In this document: piece by piece, positions 43,081 through 55,103 of the stretch
Position numbering within the stretch: the first letter of the stretch is position 1
How the letters are laid out: the number at the start of each line of letters is the position of its first letter
NCBI GenBank assembly: GCA_026770575.1
Contig: MU657207.1
Span: 93,179 to 157,178 of the forward strand
Length of the DNA stretch: 64,000 bases
Reading direction: 5' to 3'
From: Pelagophyceae sp. CCMP2097
Taxonomy: Eukaryota; Sar; Pelagophyceae
Program-made: the position numbers and the translations under genes
Notes under the pieces: model-generated
What the model saw: the letters and a program-made list of their open reading frames with translations, nothing else
What the model was told of the DNA's origin: nothing
Databases searched by the model: none

Positions 43081-45442
43081 ATGCCGGTGGACTGCATCGC
43101 CGCGACGCGGTTCTACATCGACAAGATTGTGGGGGACGCGAACAACCCGGGCATGAAGGTGCTCCTCCTCGACGACGCGACGACGAAAACGGTGCTCCCC
43201 CGACGCTATGAGGCCGCCGGCGCCGCGGCGCGCTCGCCGGTGCCGGCGTACGCGTGCCTCTAGGTGGCCATGGTCTACTCGCAGACGCAGATCCTGGAAA
43301 AGGACGTGTTCCTCGTCGAGCGTTTGGAGCAGACGGCCAAGCACGAAGCCATGAAGCACCTCAAGGTGAGGGTATACTGGATAGAGGCGACGGACCGCTT
43401 GTGGTGTCGACTGCACCATGGCCGAGGTGGAAGTCTCGACGGCAAAAAAAAGTCGTCTCGAGCCTTCACGGACCACGCCGTGCGTAGGCGGCCGTCTTCG
43501 TGCGGCCGACGGCGGAGAACCTCGTCCTGCTCAAGGCCGAGCTGGCGGACCCGAAGTTTGCAGAGTACCACATATTTTTCAGCACCAGGCCGCGTCTGAA
43601 CCTTGAGGAAGGGTCACCGAGGTCTTCGAGTATAGAACCCCAAATCGCGAGGGTGAAGGCTCTATCATTGGCAGGGGAGCGTACCCGGCGTCGCGGCCGT
43701 CCGCCGCGTGCCCCCGGGTGGCGTCCAATACCGTCCAAAACCGAACCGTCTATAGGCAACGTCGTCCCCGCGGACTACCTCGGCGCTCTCGCCGACGCCG
43801 ACGAGTCGGAGCTGGTCCGGCAGGTGCAAGAGTACTTTGGGGACTACGTGCCCGTCAACGAGGAGCTGTTCACGATTAATCAGCGCTTCTCTTTGCGATT
43901 GTCGCACGACGAGCCCGCGGCGAATCCCAAGCTCGCGGACATGTTCCAGCGAAACGTCTCCGCCGTCCTCGCCGCCCTCCTCTCGCTGAAGACGCAGCCG
44001 TCGGCGATCCGGTTCCAGGCGACGTCGCGGATTGCAAAGGAGGTGGCTCTGGCGGTCGAGGCGGCCATCAAGGAAGACGGCATCTTCCACTTCTCAAGAG
44101 GCGCCGCAGAGGAAAAGCCAGTCGTCCTCATCCTCGACCGCGCAGACGACGCGGTCACGCCGCTCCTCTCCCAGTGGACGTACCAGGCCATGGTGCGCGG
44201 GCTGCGTCGGACGGTCGGAACGCCCGGACCGTTGTGCAGACGGAGCCGCGAGCGACAGGACCGCGCGCGAGGGGCGCGTCGTCGGACCGCACGTTAGGTG
44301 CACGAGCTGCTGGGCCTGAACAACAATCGCGTGCGCATTAAGGTCGACGCCGTCGTGCCGCAGGCCGGCGGCAAGGGCCCAAAGGGCCCCAAGGGCGCCG
44401 ACGAGGAGATTGTGCTGAGCTGCACGCAGGACGCCTTCTTCGCCAAGCACCGCCACGCGAACTTTGGCGACTTGGGGACCGCCGTCAAGACGCTGCTGGA
44501 CGATTACCAAAAGACGACCAAGATGAACGAAAAGATCTCCACCATCGAGGACATGCAGTCGTTCATGCAGCGCTACCCGGCCTTCCGGTCACAGTCGCTG
44601 AACGTGACGAAGCACGTCGCTTTGATGTCGGAGCTCTCGCGCATGGTCGACTCGTGTGGATTGATGGACATTTCGCAGCTCGAGCAGGACCTCGCCTGCA
44701 ACGACGACCACGCCGCGCAGTGGCGCCAGCTGCAGGAGAAGTTGAAGTCGCCCCAAGTGAAGACGCCGGACAAGGTCCGCCTCGCGCTGCTCTACGCTTT
44801 GCGTTACGAAGCGTCGCCAAACGTCGACCGCATCCGAGCCATGCTCGACGAAGCTCGGGTGGCGCCGGAGAAGATTGCGTTGGTGGAGGCGGTGCAAAAG
44901 TACGGCGGCAAGGCCTCGCGCGGCCCGGGGTTGTTTGGGTCCGGGCGGTCGTTGATGTCGAAAATGTCAAAGTCCCTGAAGACTTCGCTCGAGGGCGTGG
45001 AAAACGTCTACGCCCAGCACGTGCCGCTCCTGCTGACGACAGTCGGCGACCTGCGGCAAGGCAAGCTCAAGGCCAGCGAGTACCCGGCCACGACGCCTCT
45101 GCCTCCGCCGCAGGCGGGCAAAAAGGAAGGGCCGCGTCTCTGTATCGCCTTCATCGTCGGCGGCGTAGGGCTTCCCGCGCCCGTAGCGGCAAACTCGGCA
45201 AAGTGGGCCGCAGAGGCCATTTTCGGGAGGGAGACGTCCGTTCGATACCTTCCCGGTGCTCCCCGGCCACTTGCACACCGCCGTTGTAGGTCACGTACGA
45301 GGAGGCTACAAAGGTCGCCGAGTTCAACGCGGCGCACCCAAACTTCCAGGTCCTCCTCGGTGGCAGCTACATCCACAACTCGACGTCTTTCCTCGACGAC
45401 TTGGCAGACGCGTTCGGGCCTCGGAGCCAGGCCACGTTCTAG
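43081..45442 (+). CDS. VPS45: VPS45, Sec1/Munc18-family vesicle fusion factor
   Basis: SM protein that binds syntaxin-type SNAREs at the trans-Golgi/early endosome. Six exons, 43081-43191, 43264-43365, 43488-43581, 43756-44192, 44298-45164, 45290-45442; 587 residues, near the usual ~570. Motifs in order: GMKVLLLDDATTK, AMVYSQTQILEKDVFLVERL, VRPTAENLVLL, VQEYFGDYVPVN, PVVLILDRADDAVTPLLSQW, TYQAMVHELLGLNNNR, KHVALMSELSRMV, EQDLACNDDH, GVENVYAQH, TYEEATKVAEFN, VLLGGSYIHNSTSFLDDL. The third intron (43582-43755) fits the family best with a GC donor. Lys-rich KGPKGPKGA is a local insertion. Family assignment is secure over the full length. Confidence 0.93.
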
Positions 45443-45715
45443 CCGCGCGGCGGCACACATCCCGCGACGCGGCGTCAGACGAGGCATCGGCCGTCGGTGG
45501 CAACTCTGTCGGGCCGCCGCCGTCCGCGGCTCCTCCGCCGTCGCGCGCAAGTAATAAACACCCTCGTCACAACATTCGACGCCCGGCTCACTCACGTCGC
45601 GGGGTACGATCCCAGGCAGCGCCGGCTGGATAGATCCGACGAATATGTATTAAAGACGCAGGGGCCAAACGACCTGCTTGGTTGCTCGTTTCCCCGGTCT
45701 TTGGGAAGAATCTCC
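45443..45715. other. Convergent intergenic region
   Basis: 273 bp between VPS45 (+) and the small plastid protein gene (-). No feature is recognised. Confidence 0.55.
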
Positions 45716-46480
45716 CTATTTGACCGTCTTGTTGCCGTAGGCCATACGGTACAGGGCCTGGGCCGGGTCCGGGAACTTGATGGACGAGATGATCATGGCG
45801 TCCTCCTCGGCGTCGGTGTTGTCGACGAACGGCAGCGACGCCAGCGAAGCGAGCACGGCCTTGATGTGCCTAATCAAAGAGTGGGAATTCGAGCGGCACG
45901 GGGGCCGTGACGCCGGCTTTCGGTCTATAGACTCGACGGTCTATAGTCGGTCTCTAGCCTCGGTCCAAGAGGCTGTCTGTAGCCGGCCTCTGGCCTGGTC
46001 TCTCGGCCCGGCGGCAGGCGTGCACTTACGTGTCGCGGTCAAAGTTGTCGGCGCCCTCGGTGACCATCACCGACTCCTCTGGCCGGCCCTCGTAGTACTG
46101 CGGCTCGACGTTGTACGCCGGCGGCCTCCGGTTCTTGTCCGACGGCGCGTGCTTGATGGGGCCTGCGGCGCGTCAAACGTCGGCGCAGCGCGCGTCGGCA
46201 CGGCCAAAGCGTCGCAACGCGGCCCGAGCGGCGCGACGCGGCGCTGCTCTCAGCATTCGCTCCGCGTCACGAGGCCGGCGGCGGCTACGCGGCGCGCGGC
46301 CGCGGCGCCCGCGCCGCGCTGCGTTGGACGCGGCGCGGTACGGTTTCGCGCGTGCTTCTTGGCGCCCTTCAGCTGAGGGCGCTTCACGCCCAGCGCCGAC
46401 GCGGCGCGGACCGGCGCCGGCGCCTGGAAGCCCTCGGCCACCGACAGCAGCGCGCACGCGAGCACGAGGAAGCCCTGCAT
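45716..46480 (-). CDS. Small plastid-targeted protein, unknown
   Basis: Not recognised. Three exons, 46480-46342, 46162-46030, 45869-45716; 141 residues (first donor tentative). It begins MQGFLVLACALLSVAEGFQAPAP, a signal peptide cleaved before an aromatic residue, then a basic Ala/Lys/Arg-rich stretch: the bipartite presequence of stramenopile-type plastids. The mature part has NVEPQYYEGRPEESVMVTEGADNFD and a C-terminal segment LPFVDNTDAEEDAMIISSIKFPD with ALYRMAYGNKTVK at the end. Its function is unknown. Confidence 0.65.
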
Positions 46481-46727
46481 CACGACTGCCTCAACTCTGG
46501 AAAGCGATAAGGCCGGGCCTCAAGTGCACAATGCAAATGACATTTGCACCGTGAAGCACCGAGGCCGCGGAGATCGGGGCCATCGTCTCGCTCGGCTCTC
46601 GTCGCGACCGCAAGACCCCCCGGAACCAGCATCACGCGCCACATGGTGCAAGGTCGCTTATGTATTTCAACGGCTGCCACTCTTCGAGAGAGTGGCCGCG
46701 GCTGCCACTCTTCGAGGAGGGCGTGGG

Positions 46728-49283
46728 TCATCGGAACAACTTGTATGCCGCGAGTTTCTCGGTCAGATACGCGCCCTGCTCCGAGTGCGACCGCAGCGCG
46801 TCCCACTCAAAGTACGGCATGCGGACCACGACCCAGCCCCGGTTGTAGAGCAGCCGCTCCTTGAACCGCGACTTGCCGTCGAGCACGCGGCGGCGGCAAT
46901 CCGAGCAACCCACGAGGTAGTGCGTCGGGCCGTCGAACTCCACAGCGACCTTTGAAGCCGGCTGCGCCATGTCGAGGCTGATGCCGTCGGCGGTGACATG
47001 CTCGAACTCGTGCCGCCACCCGACGCGGGAGAGCGCCGCCGACACGTCGCGCTGCGTAGAAGATGGCGTCGGCTCCCGACAACCATAAGCTGCACGGAGC
47101 TCGGCCTCGTGTCGACTCAAAAGTGACGTCAGTGGGTGCTGCGGCGCCTCCTGTCGGAGATGGATGTAGACTAGGTGCAGCTGAGACAGCTCAACGAGAC
47201 TGAACTCGTAGATCTTCGCTTCGAGGCTCACAGCAATCACATCTAATAGCGCCGGCGCATCGACTCCCGCCGTCGTATAAGCCCACGTGGTGTTTGCAAG
47301 TTCTTGCGAGTTGAACGTCTTGATCTTCTGCGATGCTACTGCGGCGACCGCCTCGAACAGCGCCGGCGCCTCGATCCCCGCCGTCGCATAAGCCCACACG
47401 GTGTTCGCGAGGTCTTGCGAGTTGAACGTCTTGATCTTCTGCGANNNNNNNNNNNNNNNNNNNNNNNNNNNNNNNNNNNNNNNNNNNNNNNNNNNNNNNN
47501 NNNNNNNNNNNNNNNNNNNNNNNNNNNNNNNNNNNNNNNNNNNNNNNNNNNNNNNNNNNNNNNNNNNNNNNNNNNNNNNNNNNNNNNNNNNNNNNNNNNN
47601 NNNNNNNNNNNNNNNNNNNNNNNNNNNNNNNNNNNNNNNNNNNNNNNNNNNNNNNNNNNNNNNNNNNNNNNNNNNNNNNNNNNNNNNNNNNNNNNNNNNN
47701 NNNNNNNNNNNNNNNNNNNNNNNNNNNNNNNNNNNNNNNNNNNNNNNNNNNNNNNNNNNNNNNNNNNNNNNNNNNNNNNNNNNNNNNNNNNNNNNNNNNN
47801 NNNNNNNNNNNNNNNNNNNNNNNNNNNNNNNNNNNNNNNNNNNNNNNNNNNNNNNNNNNNNNNNNNNNNNNNNNNNNNNNNNNNNNNNNNNNNNNNNNNN
47901 NNNNNNNNNNNNNNNNNNNNNNNNNNNNNNNNNNNNNNNNNNNNNNNNNNNNNNNNNNNNNNNNNNNNNNNNNNNNNNNNNNNNNNNNNNNNNNNNNNNN
48001 NNNNNNNNNNNNNNNNNNNNNNNNNNNNNNNNNNNNNNNNNNNNNNNNNNNNNNNNNNNNNNNNNNNNNNNNNNNNNNNNNNNNNNNNNNNNNNNNNNNN
48101 NNNNNNNNNNNNNNNNNNNNNNNNNNNNNNNNNNNNNNNNNNNNNNNNNNNNNNNNNNNNNNNNNNNNNNNNNNNNNNNNNNNNATCGACTCCTGCCGTC
48201 GCATATGCCCACACGGTGTTTGCGAGCGCTTGCGCGGTGAACGTCGCGATCTTCTGCGATGCTACTGCTGCGACGGCCTTGAATAGCGCCGGCTCGACGT
48301 TGCCAATCTTGGCGACGCCCCAGCACGCGTTCGAGAGTTCCCGCGGTTCCCACCGCTCCCACCGCGTTGACTCTTTGATGATGCTCGACGCCGCGCATCG
48401 CGCCAAGTCGTGCAGGAGCGGCAGGGAGGACGCTCCGAACGAGCCCCTGAGGGTCCCGATGCGATGGAGCGACGTGGCGAAGTTGACAGGATCGAAGTCG
48501 GCGCCCGCGTCGCGGAAGAGCGCGAGAACGTCGTCGGCGGCCCGGCACGCGACGAGGCGCTTGTTGAGCGCGATGGCGAGGTTGCCCGCGCGCCGCGGCG
48601 CTTGCGCAAATTTTTTCTGAGTCTGTTGCCATGGCGCCTCGTCGCGAGTGGATGCAAAGTCAGGCTTGTGGACCGCGGGGTCTGGCATAGCGCGGCCGCC
48701 GCTTCGCGGCGGCTCCGGGTCCGCCGGCGCGCCGTCGCCGGCGGGTTCCCGCCGCGGGGTCGCGACCTCGACGCGCATGGGACGGTGGCCCATCATGACG
48801 TACTGCATGGCGACGCAGACTCTTTCCGCGTCGGCGCGGCTCGCGCGCGTCCCGTTGCCGGCCAGAGTCACATACGCAAAGCCACGGCCGCGGCCCGTGC
48901 CGCTGTCGCGCGGCAACGACACCTGCTCGAGGCGCCAGACGCGGTCGAACCTGCGCCGGGCCACGCGTGCGCCGCCGCCGGGAAGGGCCCACGGCGCCCG
49001 CCGAAAAAGAAGCCCGCGGCTGCGCTTTTGGGGCCGGAACGCACGCGCGGCGGATGTCGTCCTCCGTCGTGTCGTAGGGGAGGTTGCGCACGAAGAGCCG
49101 GAGATCGTCCGTCGCGGCTGCCGGCGACGCGCCCGGCGGCGAATGCGGCGGGTCCGAAGGCCGCGTCCGCGCCGGCGGCGCCGCGGGCCGCGCCGGCGCC
49201 GGCCACGCCGGCGGCGCGTCCGGGGCGCGCGGCCGCTTGTTCGACGGCGCGCGATCCGACGGCGACCGCCGGGGGTCGGACAT
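46728..49283 (-). CDS. RRM / helical-repeat / RAP-domain organelle RNA-binding protein (assembly gap inside)
   Basis: Two exons, 49283-49045 and 48950-46728; the second contains 740 Ns. N-terminal RRM: LRLFVRNLPYDTTEDDI and FDRVWRLEQV...TGRGRGFAYVTLAG (RNP motifs). After the linker come ~38-residue helical repeats of the type ALFEAVAAVASQKIKTFNSQ / LANTVWAYATAGI, and at the C-terminus a RAP domain (KVAVEFDGPTHY, LDGKSRFKERLLYNRGWVVVRMPYFEW). Such proteins usually bind specific plastid or mitochondrial transcripts and control maturation or translation. The reading frames on the two sides of the gap differ, so the gap length is probably not exact. A paralog lies at 55104-56926. Confidence 0.8.
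47445..48184. other. Assembly gap (740 Ns) in repeat-coding exon
   Basis: All bases are N. The gap lies within near-identical repeat-coding sequence on both sides, the typical site of assembly failure. Confidence 0.99.
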
Positions 49284-50391
49284 CGCGGCGCACGGCGGCA
49301 GGGGAGGCGCAGAAGTAGACTTCTACTCCAAGACGGAATTTGAAAAAAACGTGTACCCTAGTCTCACGTGATTCGACATCGCGACGAGTTGCTCGATGGA
49401 TGACTACCCCCCATTAAGCTAGCGGTCGTGCCGAGCACGGGCCTCTGAGACACGCTGGTAGAGAGGGCCTCTTCAGGGGTGTGTGGCCCACCTAAGTCCA
49501 GAAGTCGACGGGACCCCCACCCACTTTGAGGCATTTCGCCGCCTCGTTGGCCATCGAATCAGCAGTCGAACGGCCCTTCGACCGCTCGGCACCAGATGCG
49601 AACCGGACGGATCAGCCACAAGCGCAAGGTCAGGCGTGGAAACGGCCCACGACTGCCGCTCTTCGAGAGAGGGGCCGCCACTCTTCGAGCCTGGCAGGCG
49701 CCTGCCCTCTGATAGAGTCGCGTGTGGGTATGGGTTGGTGGTGGGTGACCTCGCGTCGGTCGTCGCCTTTCAAGGCCTTGAAAGGCGGCCTCTACGGCGG
49801 CCTTGAAAAGTGACACCCACGCGCGCGACGGCCCGAACCACAAAGGCGGCGCCTCGCGGCAGAGGCCTCGAACCACCGCCGCATCTGCCTCAAGGGCCTG
49901 GCGCCGGTAAGCCGGGTCCGGTGAGTCCCGCGCCGACACTCGGGTTTCCCCACGGCGGCGGCGGCGGCAGCGAAGCGCCCGCGGGCATCACAGGCGCAAT
50001 GCCGCTGGATATACGGTGCGTGTTGCGGTCCACCGGGAGGGCCGTCGGCCACGAGACGCCTCGAGGCAGGAACTCGGGCCCTCGACCCCTTTGCGCTCAA
50101 TATTATGAGTCTTAACCGGGTCGGCGCGCCTCGTCGCCGGGTATGTATTGGAGCGCCGTCGCGCACACCGCCGGAAGAGCTCCAAAGAAGAACGGCAGCG
50201 TCGACGGAGTCGAAGGGAGGATCCGGACTGACCTGGCTGAGGGGGCTTTCCTGGAGAGAATGAAGATCGCCAAAGTTTCGTGGTGGGCACGCCGATATCT
50301 TGCCGATCGAGCTGCCGACGACGCGGCTCTGCCCCGAGTGCCGTGCCCACCTTTGCAGGGGAGTCTTTTCGGCGCGGGGTATACGGCCGCT
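49284..50391. other. Intergenic region, about 1.1 kb
   Basis: Lies between the RAP gene start (-) and the coproporphyrinogen oxidase start (+). It contains repeated CTCTTCGAG units near 49660-49690 that resemble a repeat at 46670-46720, and AGGCCTTGAAAGGCGGCCTC-type repeats near 49770-49800. No supported gene is seen; open frames here look like chance. Confidence 0.5.
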
Positions 50392-51532
50392 ATGCACGTC
50401 GCGTGGCTGCTTGCGTTTGTGCCGGGCGCATCGGCGCTGGCGCCGGCCTCTGGCAGCGCGGCCCTCGACGCCTTCAGCGGCTTCCTCGCTGAGCAACAGG
50501 CCGCGCTCGTGTCGGCTTACGAGGCTATAGATGGCAGCGGCGCCACTTTTGGCAGCGACGTGTGGTCGCGCGCCGACGGTTCTTCGGGCGTCACGCGCGT
50601 TTTACAGCGCGGCGCCGTCATCGATAAGGGCTGCGTCTCGACGTCGTTCGTCCGCGGCGCGCTGTCGCCGGCGCGCGCGGCTGCCATGACCGCGCGCGGC
50701 CGCGCCGGCGTGGACGCGGGCGCGCCGTTTGCCGCCGCGGCGCTGTCCATCGTCCTCCATGCCAAATCGCCCCAAGTGCCCACGTTCCGGGCGGACATCC
50801 GCCTCTTCTGCGTCTTCGACGCCGAGGGCCGCGTCGCGGACTCGTGGTACGGCGGAGGTCCGTCTTTAAAGCTGCATGTAGACGAGCATCTGTCGAAAAG
50901 GAGACCTCCACAGGCGCTGACCTGACACCGACGTACGTGTACGACGACGATTGCGTCCACTTCCACACGACGCTCAGGACCGTCTGCGACAAGCACGACG
51001 CGACGCTCTACCCGGCGCTCAAAAAGCAGTGCGACGAGTACTTCTACTTGCCCTTCCGCCAGGAGCACCGCGGCGTCGGAGGTGCGCTTGCGTCGAAGAA
51101 GGCCCCTTTTCGAGCCTCGGCGCAGGTATCTTCTACGACGACTGCACTGCGAGCGAAGTGGCCTTTGACCCGGACGCGTTCTCCCGCGACGTCCTTGGCT
51201 CGTGGATCGAGGCGTGGCGGCCGATCGTCGACCGCCGGCGAGACGTGAGATCCGAGGTTCCCTTGCGGGCTCTCCTCCGACGCCCCGCGTAGGCGCCCTT
51301 CACGGCCGCGCAGAAGGAGTGGCAGTTGATGCGCCGGGGGCGCTACCTCGAGTTTAATCTCATGGCCGACCGGGGCGTCCGCTTCGGCCTCTCCCCAGAC
51401 GCAATCGAGCGCGTCATGGTCTCCGCGCCGCCGATAGTCGCCTGGGAATACAACGCCAAAGTCGAGCAAGGCTCGCCTGAAGCGAACCTCGTCCATCTGT
51501 TGAAGAATCCGCGAAACTGGCTCGCCGCGTGA
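50392..51532 (+). CDS. CPOX: Coproporphyrinogen III oxidase (oxygen-dependent)
   Basis: Converts coproporphyrinogen III to protoporphyrinogen IX in heme and chlorophyll synthesis, using O2. Four exons, 50392-50857, 50914-51081, 51126-51244, 51293-51532; 330 residues. N-terminal MHVAWLLAFVPGASALAPASG suggests a plastid-type bipartite presequence. Conserved motifs: SVLQRG-like GVTRVLQRGAVIDKGC, YGGGADLTPTYVYDDDCVHFH, CDKHDATLYPALKKQCDEYF, PFRQEHRGVGGIFYDD, GRYLEFNLMADRGVRFGL and a C-terminal SAPPIVAWEYN. The family signature is complete and length is normal. Confidence 0.95.
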
Positions 51533-51591
51533 TAACCCGCAGAGACACAGAATGGAGTCTTTTTACGGCACAGAAGATCGTATTTGAAGGC

Positions 51592-52536
51592 TCATCGGCC
51601 CGCAGGGCCGAAGAGGCCTGTTAAGAGGTCGCCTCCAAAGCATCCTGCCTGAAAATCGTCGTCGTCGCTTTTGACCGACACCAGGCCGTCGGCGCAGCCC
51701 AGGCCCGGTACAAAGTTTTCGTAGGACCGCTGCCGCAGCGGCGTGGGCGCGTCGCCGGGCTCGACGGCGTCGAAGAAGAGATTCATCGTCCCGGAGCAGA
51801 CGTCGTCGTCGTCGCCAGTCGCGCCAGCAGACGCCGCCGTCGTCTCGTAGAGGGCGTCGACGGACCGCCCGCTCTGCCGCTTGCTCACGCGCCGCCGCCA
51901 GCCCTGCTCGCTCGTCGTGATGCCCTTGGCGCGCCTAGAGCCGCGCGTTCCACGGTGACAAGGCCTTCCCGGACGACGGCATATTTCCCTTTGGCTTTCC
52001 GGATTGCGGCGCGGGTTGGCGCATGTAGTCGTCAAAGGTCGTGTGGAGGTGCGGCGTCGCGGGGGTGGTTGGTTCGCTCGACAAAGACTTTCTCGGTGTG
52101 CTATGATCGTCCTCGAAAAATTTCGAAGGCGACCTCCGGTCGTCCGCCGGCGAGGCGGCGTGCGCGGCGGCGAGGCGCGCGCCGGCGCGCGGGCCGAGGG
52201 ACGCGCGCGAGACGGAGAGGCGGCGGGTCACGGCGGCCGCGTCGTCCACGTCCAGCCCAGAAGTCGCAGTCTGCGCAGAGCGTCAAGGAGGTCAAGGCGA
52301 GGGCGGGAGGCCAAGGCGAGGGCGGGACTCGCCTGCTCTTGCCGTCGCACGTAGACGACGCCCTCGGCATCGTCGGCGTCGACCGTCAGCGGAGGCACGC
52401 TCGGCAGGACGAGCCGGTGCTGCGTCGGCGATTTGAGGTGCGCGTTGTCGCCGCCCGCGCGCGGCTGCGGCGCCTCCGGCTCGACGGGACGCACGTGCGA
52501 CGCCTCGACGACGCGCGCCTCGACTTGCGACGCCAT
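51592..52536 (-). CDS. Ser/Pro/Asp-rich hypothetical protein
   Basis: Not recognised. Three exons, 52536-52351, 52270-51978, 51934-51592, 273 residues. Start MASQVEARVVEASHV. Low-complexity regulatory-type features: SRASLGPRAG, SPSKFFEDDHSTPRKSLSSEPTTPATP (several SP/TP sites), then basic GWRRRVSKRQSGRS, and acidic GDDDDVCSG, NLFFDAVEPGDAPT, KSDDDDFQAGCFGG. The C-terminal motif LLTGLFGPAG is Gly/Leu-rich. The second intron is only 43 bp. It is convergent with CPOX (59 bp between stops). Confidence 0.55.
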
Positions 52537-52914
52537 ACTCGAATAATCCTCGAAGGGACGTTAGTCGGCCGTTGTACGAAATTTTCCCCGCAGGCAGCCC
52601 GGGGGCCGCCAACGTCGGCACGGAATCGCGCGCGGCAGCCCGAAGAGCGTTCCAACGCGGACTGCAAGGGAAATGCATTTTCGTCCAGGGATTGGTAATC
52701 GCCCGGAATTCACGTCGCTGAGTGATTCGTATTCGTGGACCTGTCGACCGAGGCCGCCAACTCGCGTGCGTTCTTTGGGCGTCGAACGCCTGCCTGCGGT
52801 GGCCGCGTGGGACGCGGGCCGCGGGCTGCGCCGTTTCGTGAAAGCGGGTCCCCGAGAAACTTCTCAAGAGAAGGCCTCCCAGCTGCCCACGCCCGCTCTT
52901 CAGGCTCTTCGACG
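52537..52914. other. Divergent promoter region
   Basis: 378 bp between the starts of the Ser/Pro-rich gene (-) and the HOP/STI1 gene (+). No specific element recognised. Confidence 0.5.
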
Positions 52915-54736
52915 ATGGCCGACGCCGCCGCCGCCAAGGACCGCGGGAACGCGGCGCTGGCCGCGAAGGACTACGACGCGGCGATTGCGGCGTACACGGA
53001 GGCCATCGCGTTGGATCCTACGCAGCACACGTATTTTTCGAACCGCTCCGCCGCGAACCTTTCAAAGGGCGACGTTCGAAGCGGCGTCCCTTTAGAGGCC
53101 TTTGGCCGCCCGTGGACAAGACGGGCGATTCGAGGACGGCGATTGGAGAACGGCTCGGAATTTCCGGGTCGCTTGACGCCGTCTCTGCTTGACACTTACG
53201 CCCATCTAGGCCGCAGCCGCCCAGGCGGACGCGGAGCAGTGCATTTCTCTGGCGCCGACGTGGCCAAAGGGCTACGGCCGCAAGGGCTCTGCGCTGCACG
53301 CGCAGAAGAAGTGGATCGAGGCGGAGAAGGCTTATTCGGAAGGCTTGGCCGTGGCCCCGACGGACGCGGCTTTAAAGTCGGGCCTGGGCGACGTGCACAA
53401 GGCAAAGTCGGCGGAGCAGTCGCGCCAGAACGCGGCGGCGAACCCCATGGCAAAGGCCTTTGGCCCGGATCTGATCCCGCGCCTAGCGCAGCACCCGCGT
53501 TTGTCGAAGAAGCTGGGCGACGAAGGGTTCATGGCCAAGCTCCGCCTGCTGCAGTCCAACCCGCAGGCCATGATGGCCTCCATGTTCGGCGACCCGGACA
53601 TGCAGGAGGTCTTATCCTTTGCGCTGGGCATTGACATCATGTCGCCCGGGAACGGCGCGGGCGCGTTCGACGACGACGAGGCCTCGTCTTCCGCGGCGCC
53701 GTCGAAGATGGACGTCGAGGAGCCCGAGGAGGACCTGAACGCGCCCGCGGCGGCTTTAAAGGCGGCCAAGGCGGCGGCGGACGTTTGCAAGTTGGCGGGG
53801 AACGCGCACTACGCCGCCAAGCGCTTCCCAGAGGCGCTGGCGTCGTACGACGAGGCCTTCCGATTGCACCCGGACATTGTGTACAAGAACAACGCGCTGG
53901 CGGTGTACTTTGAGCAAAAGGACTATGAAAAGTGCATCCTCGAGGGCCGCGCGGCGATTTCGGCGGGCCGCGAGGCGCGCGCGCCGTTCGACGTTTTGGC
54001 CAAGATCTACGTGCGCATCGGCAAGGCGCGCGCCAAGCAGAACGACCTGGAGGGCGCGCTGCAGGAGTACCGCACGGCGCAGGTTGAGAATTATACGAAA
54101 GATACTGAGCGTTTGATCAAAAACCTCGAGCTTGACGCCAAGAAAAAGCGCGCGGCGGACTACGTCGACCTCGACAAGGCTCTGGAGGCCAAGGAGCGCG
54201 GCAACGACTGCTTCCGCGTGGGCGACTTCCCCGGCGCGGTCAAGGAGTACGAGGAGGCGATCAAGCGGGACCCCAAGTCTGCCCCGTACAACAACAACCT
54301 CGCCGCCGCTTTGTCCAAAGTCGGGTCGTTCGAGGCTGCCAAGCGCGCGTGCGAAAAGGCGCTGGAGCTGGACCCCAAGTACGTCAAGGCTTTGGCGAAA
54401 AAGGGCGACATCGAGTTTTTACAAAAGGAGTACCACAAGGCGCTGGATTCGTACCGCACGGGTTTGACGCTCGAGCCGGACAACACGCTGTGCAAGGACG
54501 GCCTGCGCAAGACGCAGGTGGCCATCAACTCTTCGCAGGGCGGCGACAAGGAGCGCGCGGCGCACGCCATGGCCGACCCGGAAATCCAAGCCATCCTCTC
54601 GGATCCCATGGTCCGCCAAGCCATCACCGACCTCTCCGGCGCAGACGCCCAGGCTGGCCAGGCCGTGATGCAGGATGTCGTGATGCGCGCCAAGATTGAA
54701 AAGCTCATCGCCGCCGGCGTGCTCCAGACCAAGTAA
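52915..54736 (+). CDS. STI1: HOP/STI1 Hsp70-Hsp90 organising co-chaperone
   Basis: Bridges Hsp70 and Hsp90. Two exons, 52915-53073 and 53210-54736, 561 residues, the normal length. TPR1: AKDRGNAALAAKDYDAAIAA to GYGRKGSALHAQKKW. DP1/STI1 domain: DLIPRLAQHPRLSKKLGDEG and DPDMQEVLSFALGID. TPR2A begins CKLAGNAHYAAKRFPEALAS; TPR2B: AKERGNDCFRVGDFPGAVKE with ALAKKGDIEFLQKEY. DP2: DPEIQAILSDPMVRQAITDL, ending AAGVLQTK. Clamp Asn/Lys positions of the TPR grooves appear present (KERGN, SNRSAAN). The single intron starts GTTCGA, an unusual donor but phase-consistent and fixed by the TPR1 sequence. Confidence 0.95.
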
Positions 54737-55103
54737 AGGCCGAGCGCGCGACAGGGCCGCAGCGAAACCGGCGTTTAATAATGATAAGGGCTTGTCGGTG
54801 GCCGCTCTCCCTTTTCGCTCTCGATGGCTCGCTGCTCCCGTCGTGTTGCGCTCTCGATGGCTTGCTCCTCACGTCGTCATTGCGAGTCGAAGACATGGAT
54901 CCGGGAAATGGTGGCCGCGACGGGAGACCTCGCAGAGTGCCATGGGAGGGCACGTCGGCGCCTCTCACCCGCCTTGGCATCCGTGGCGGTCAGTCCGGCG
55001 TCTGCGCTCGGAGTCGTCCGCATTTTCCCAGGGAGGGTTCTTTGCATTTTCCCTGCATTTTCCCTGCATTTTCCCAGGGCGCGGCTCCGCGTTCTCATCA
55101 AAG
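54737..55103. other. Convergent intergenic region with 12-bp repeats
   Basis: 367 bp between STI1 (+) and the RRM-repeat gene (-). Contains three tandem copies of TGCATTTTCCC (about 55041-55078) and two similar TCTCGATGGCTYGCTCC units near 54820-54865. No gene is seen. Confidence 0.6.

Noticed and set aside
47304..48620. Open frames spanning the N gap
   Set aside because: They are artefacts of reading N as open sequence.
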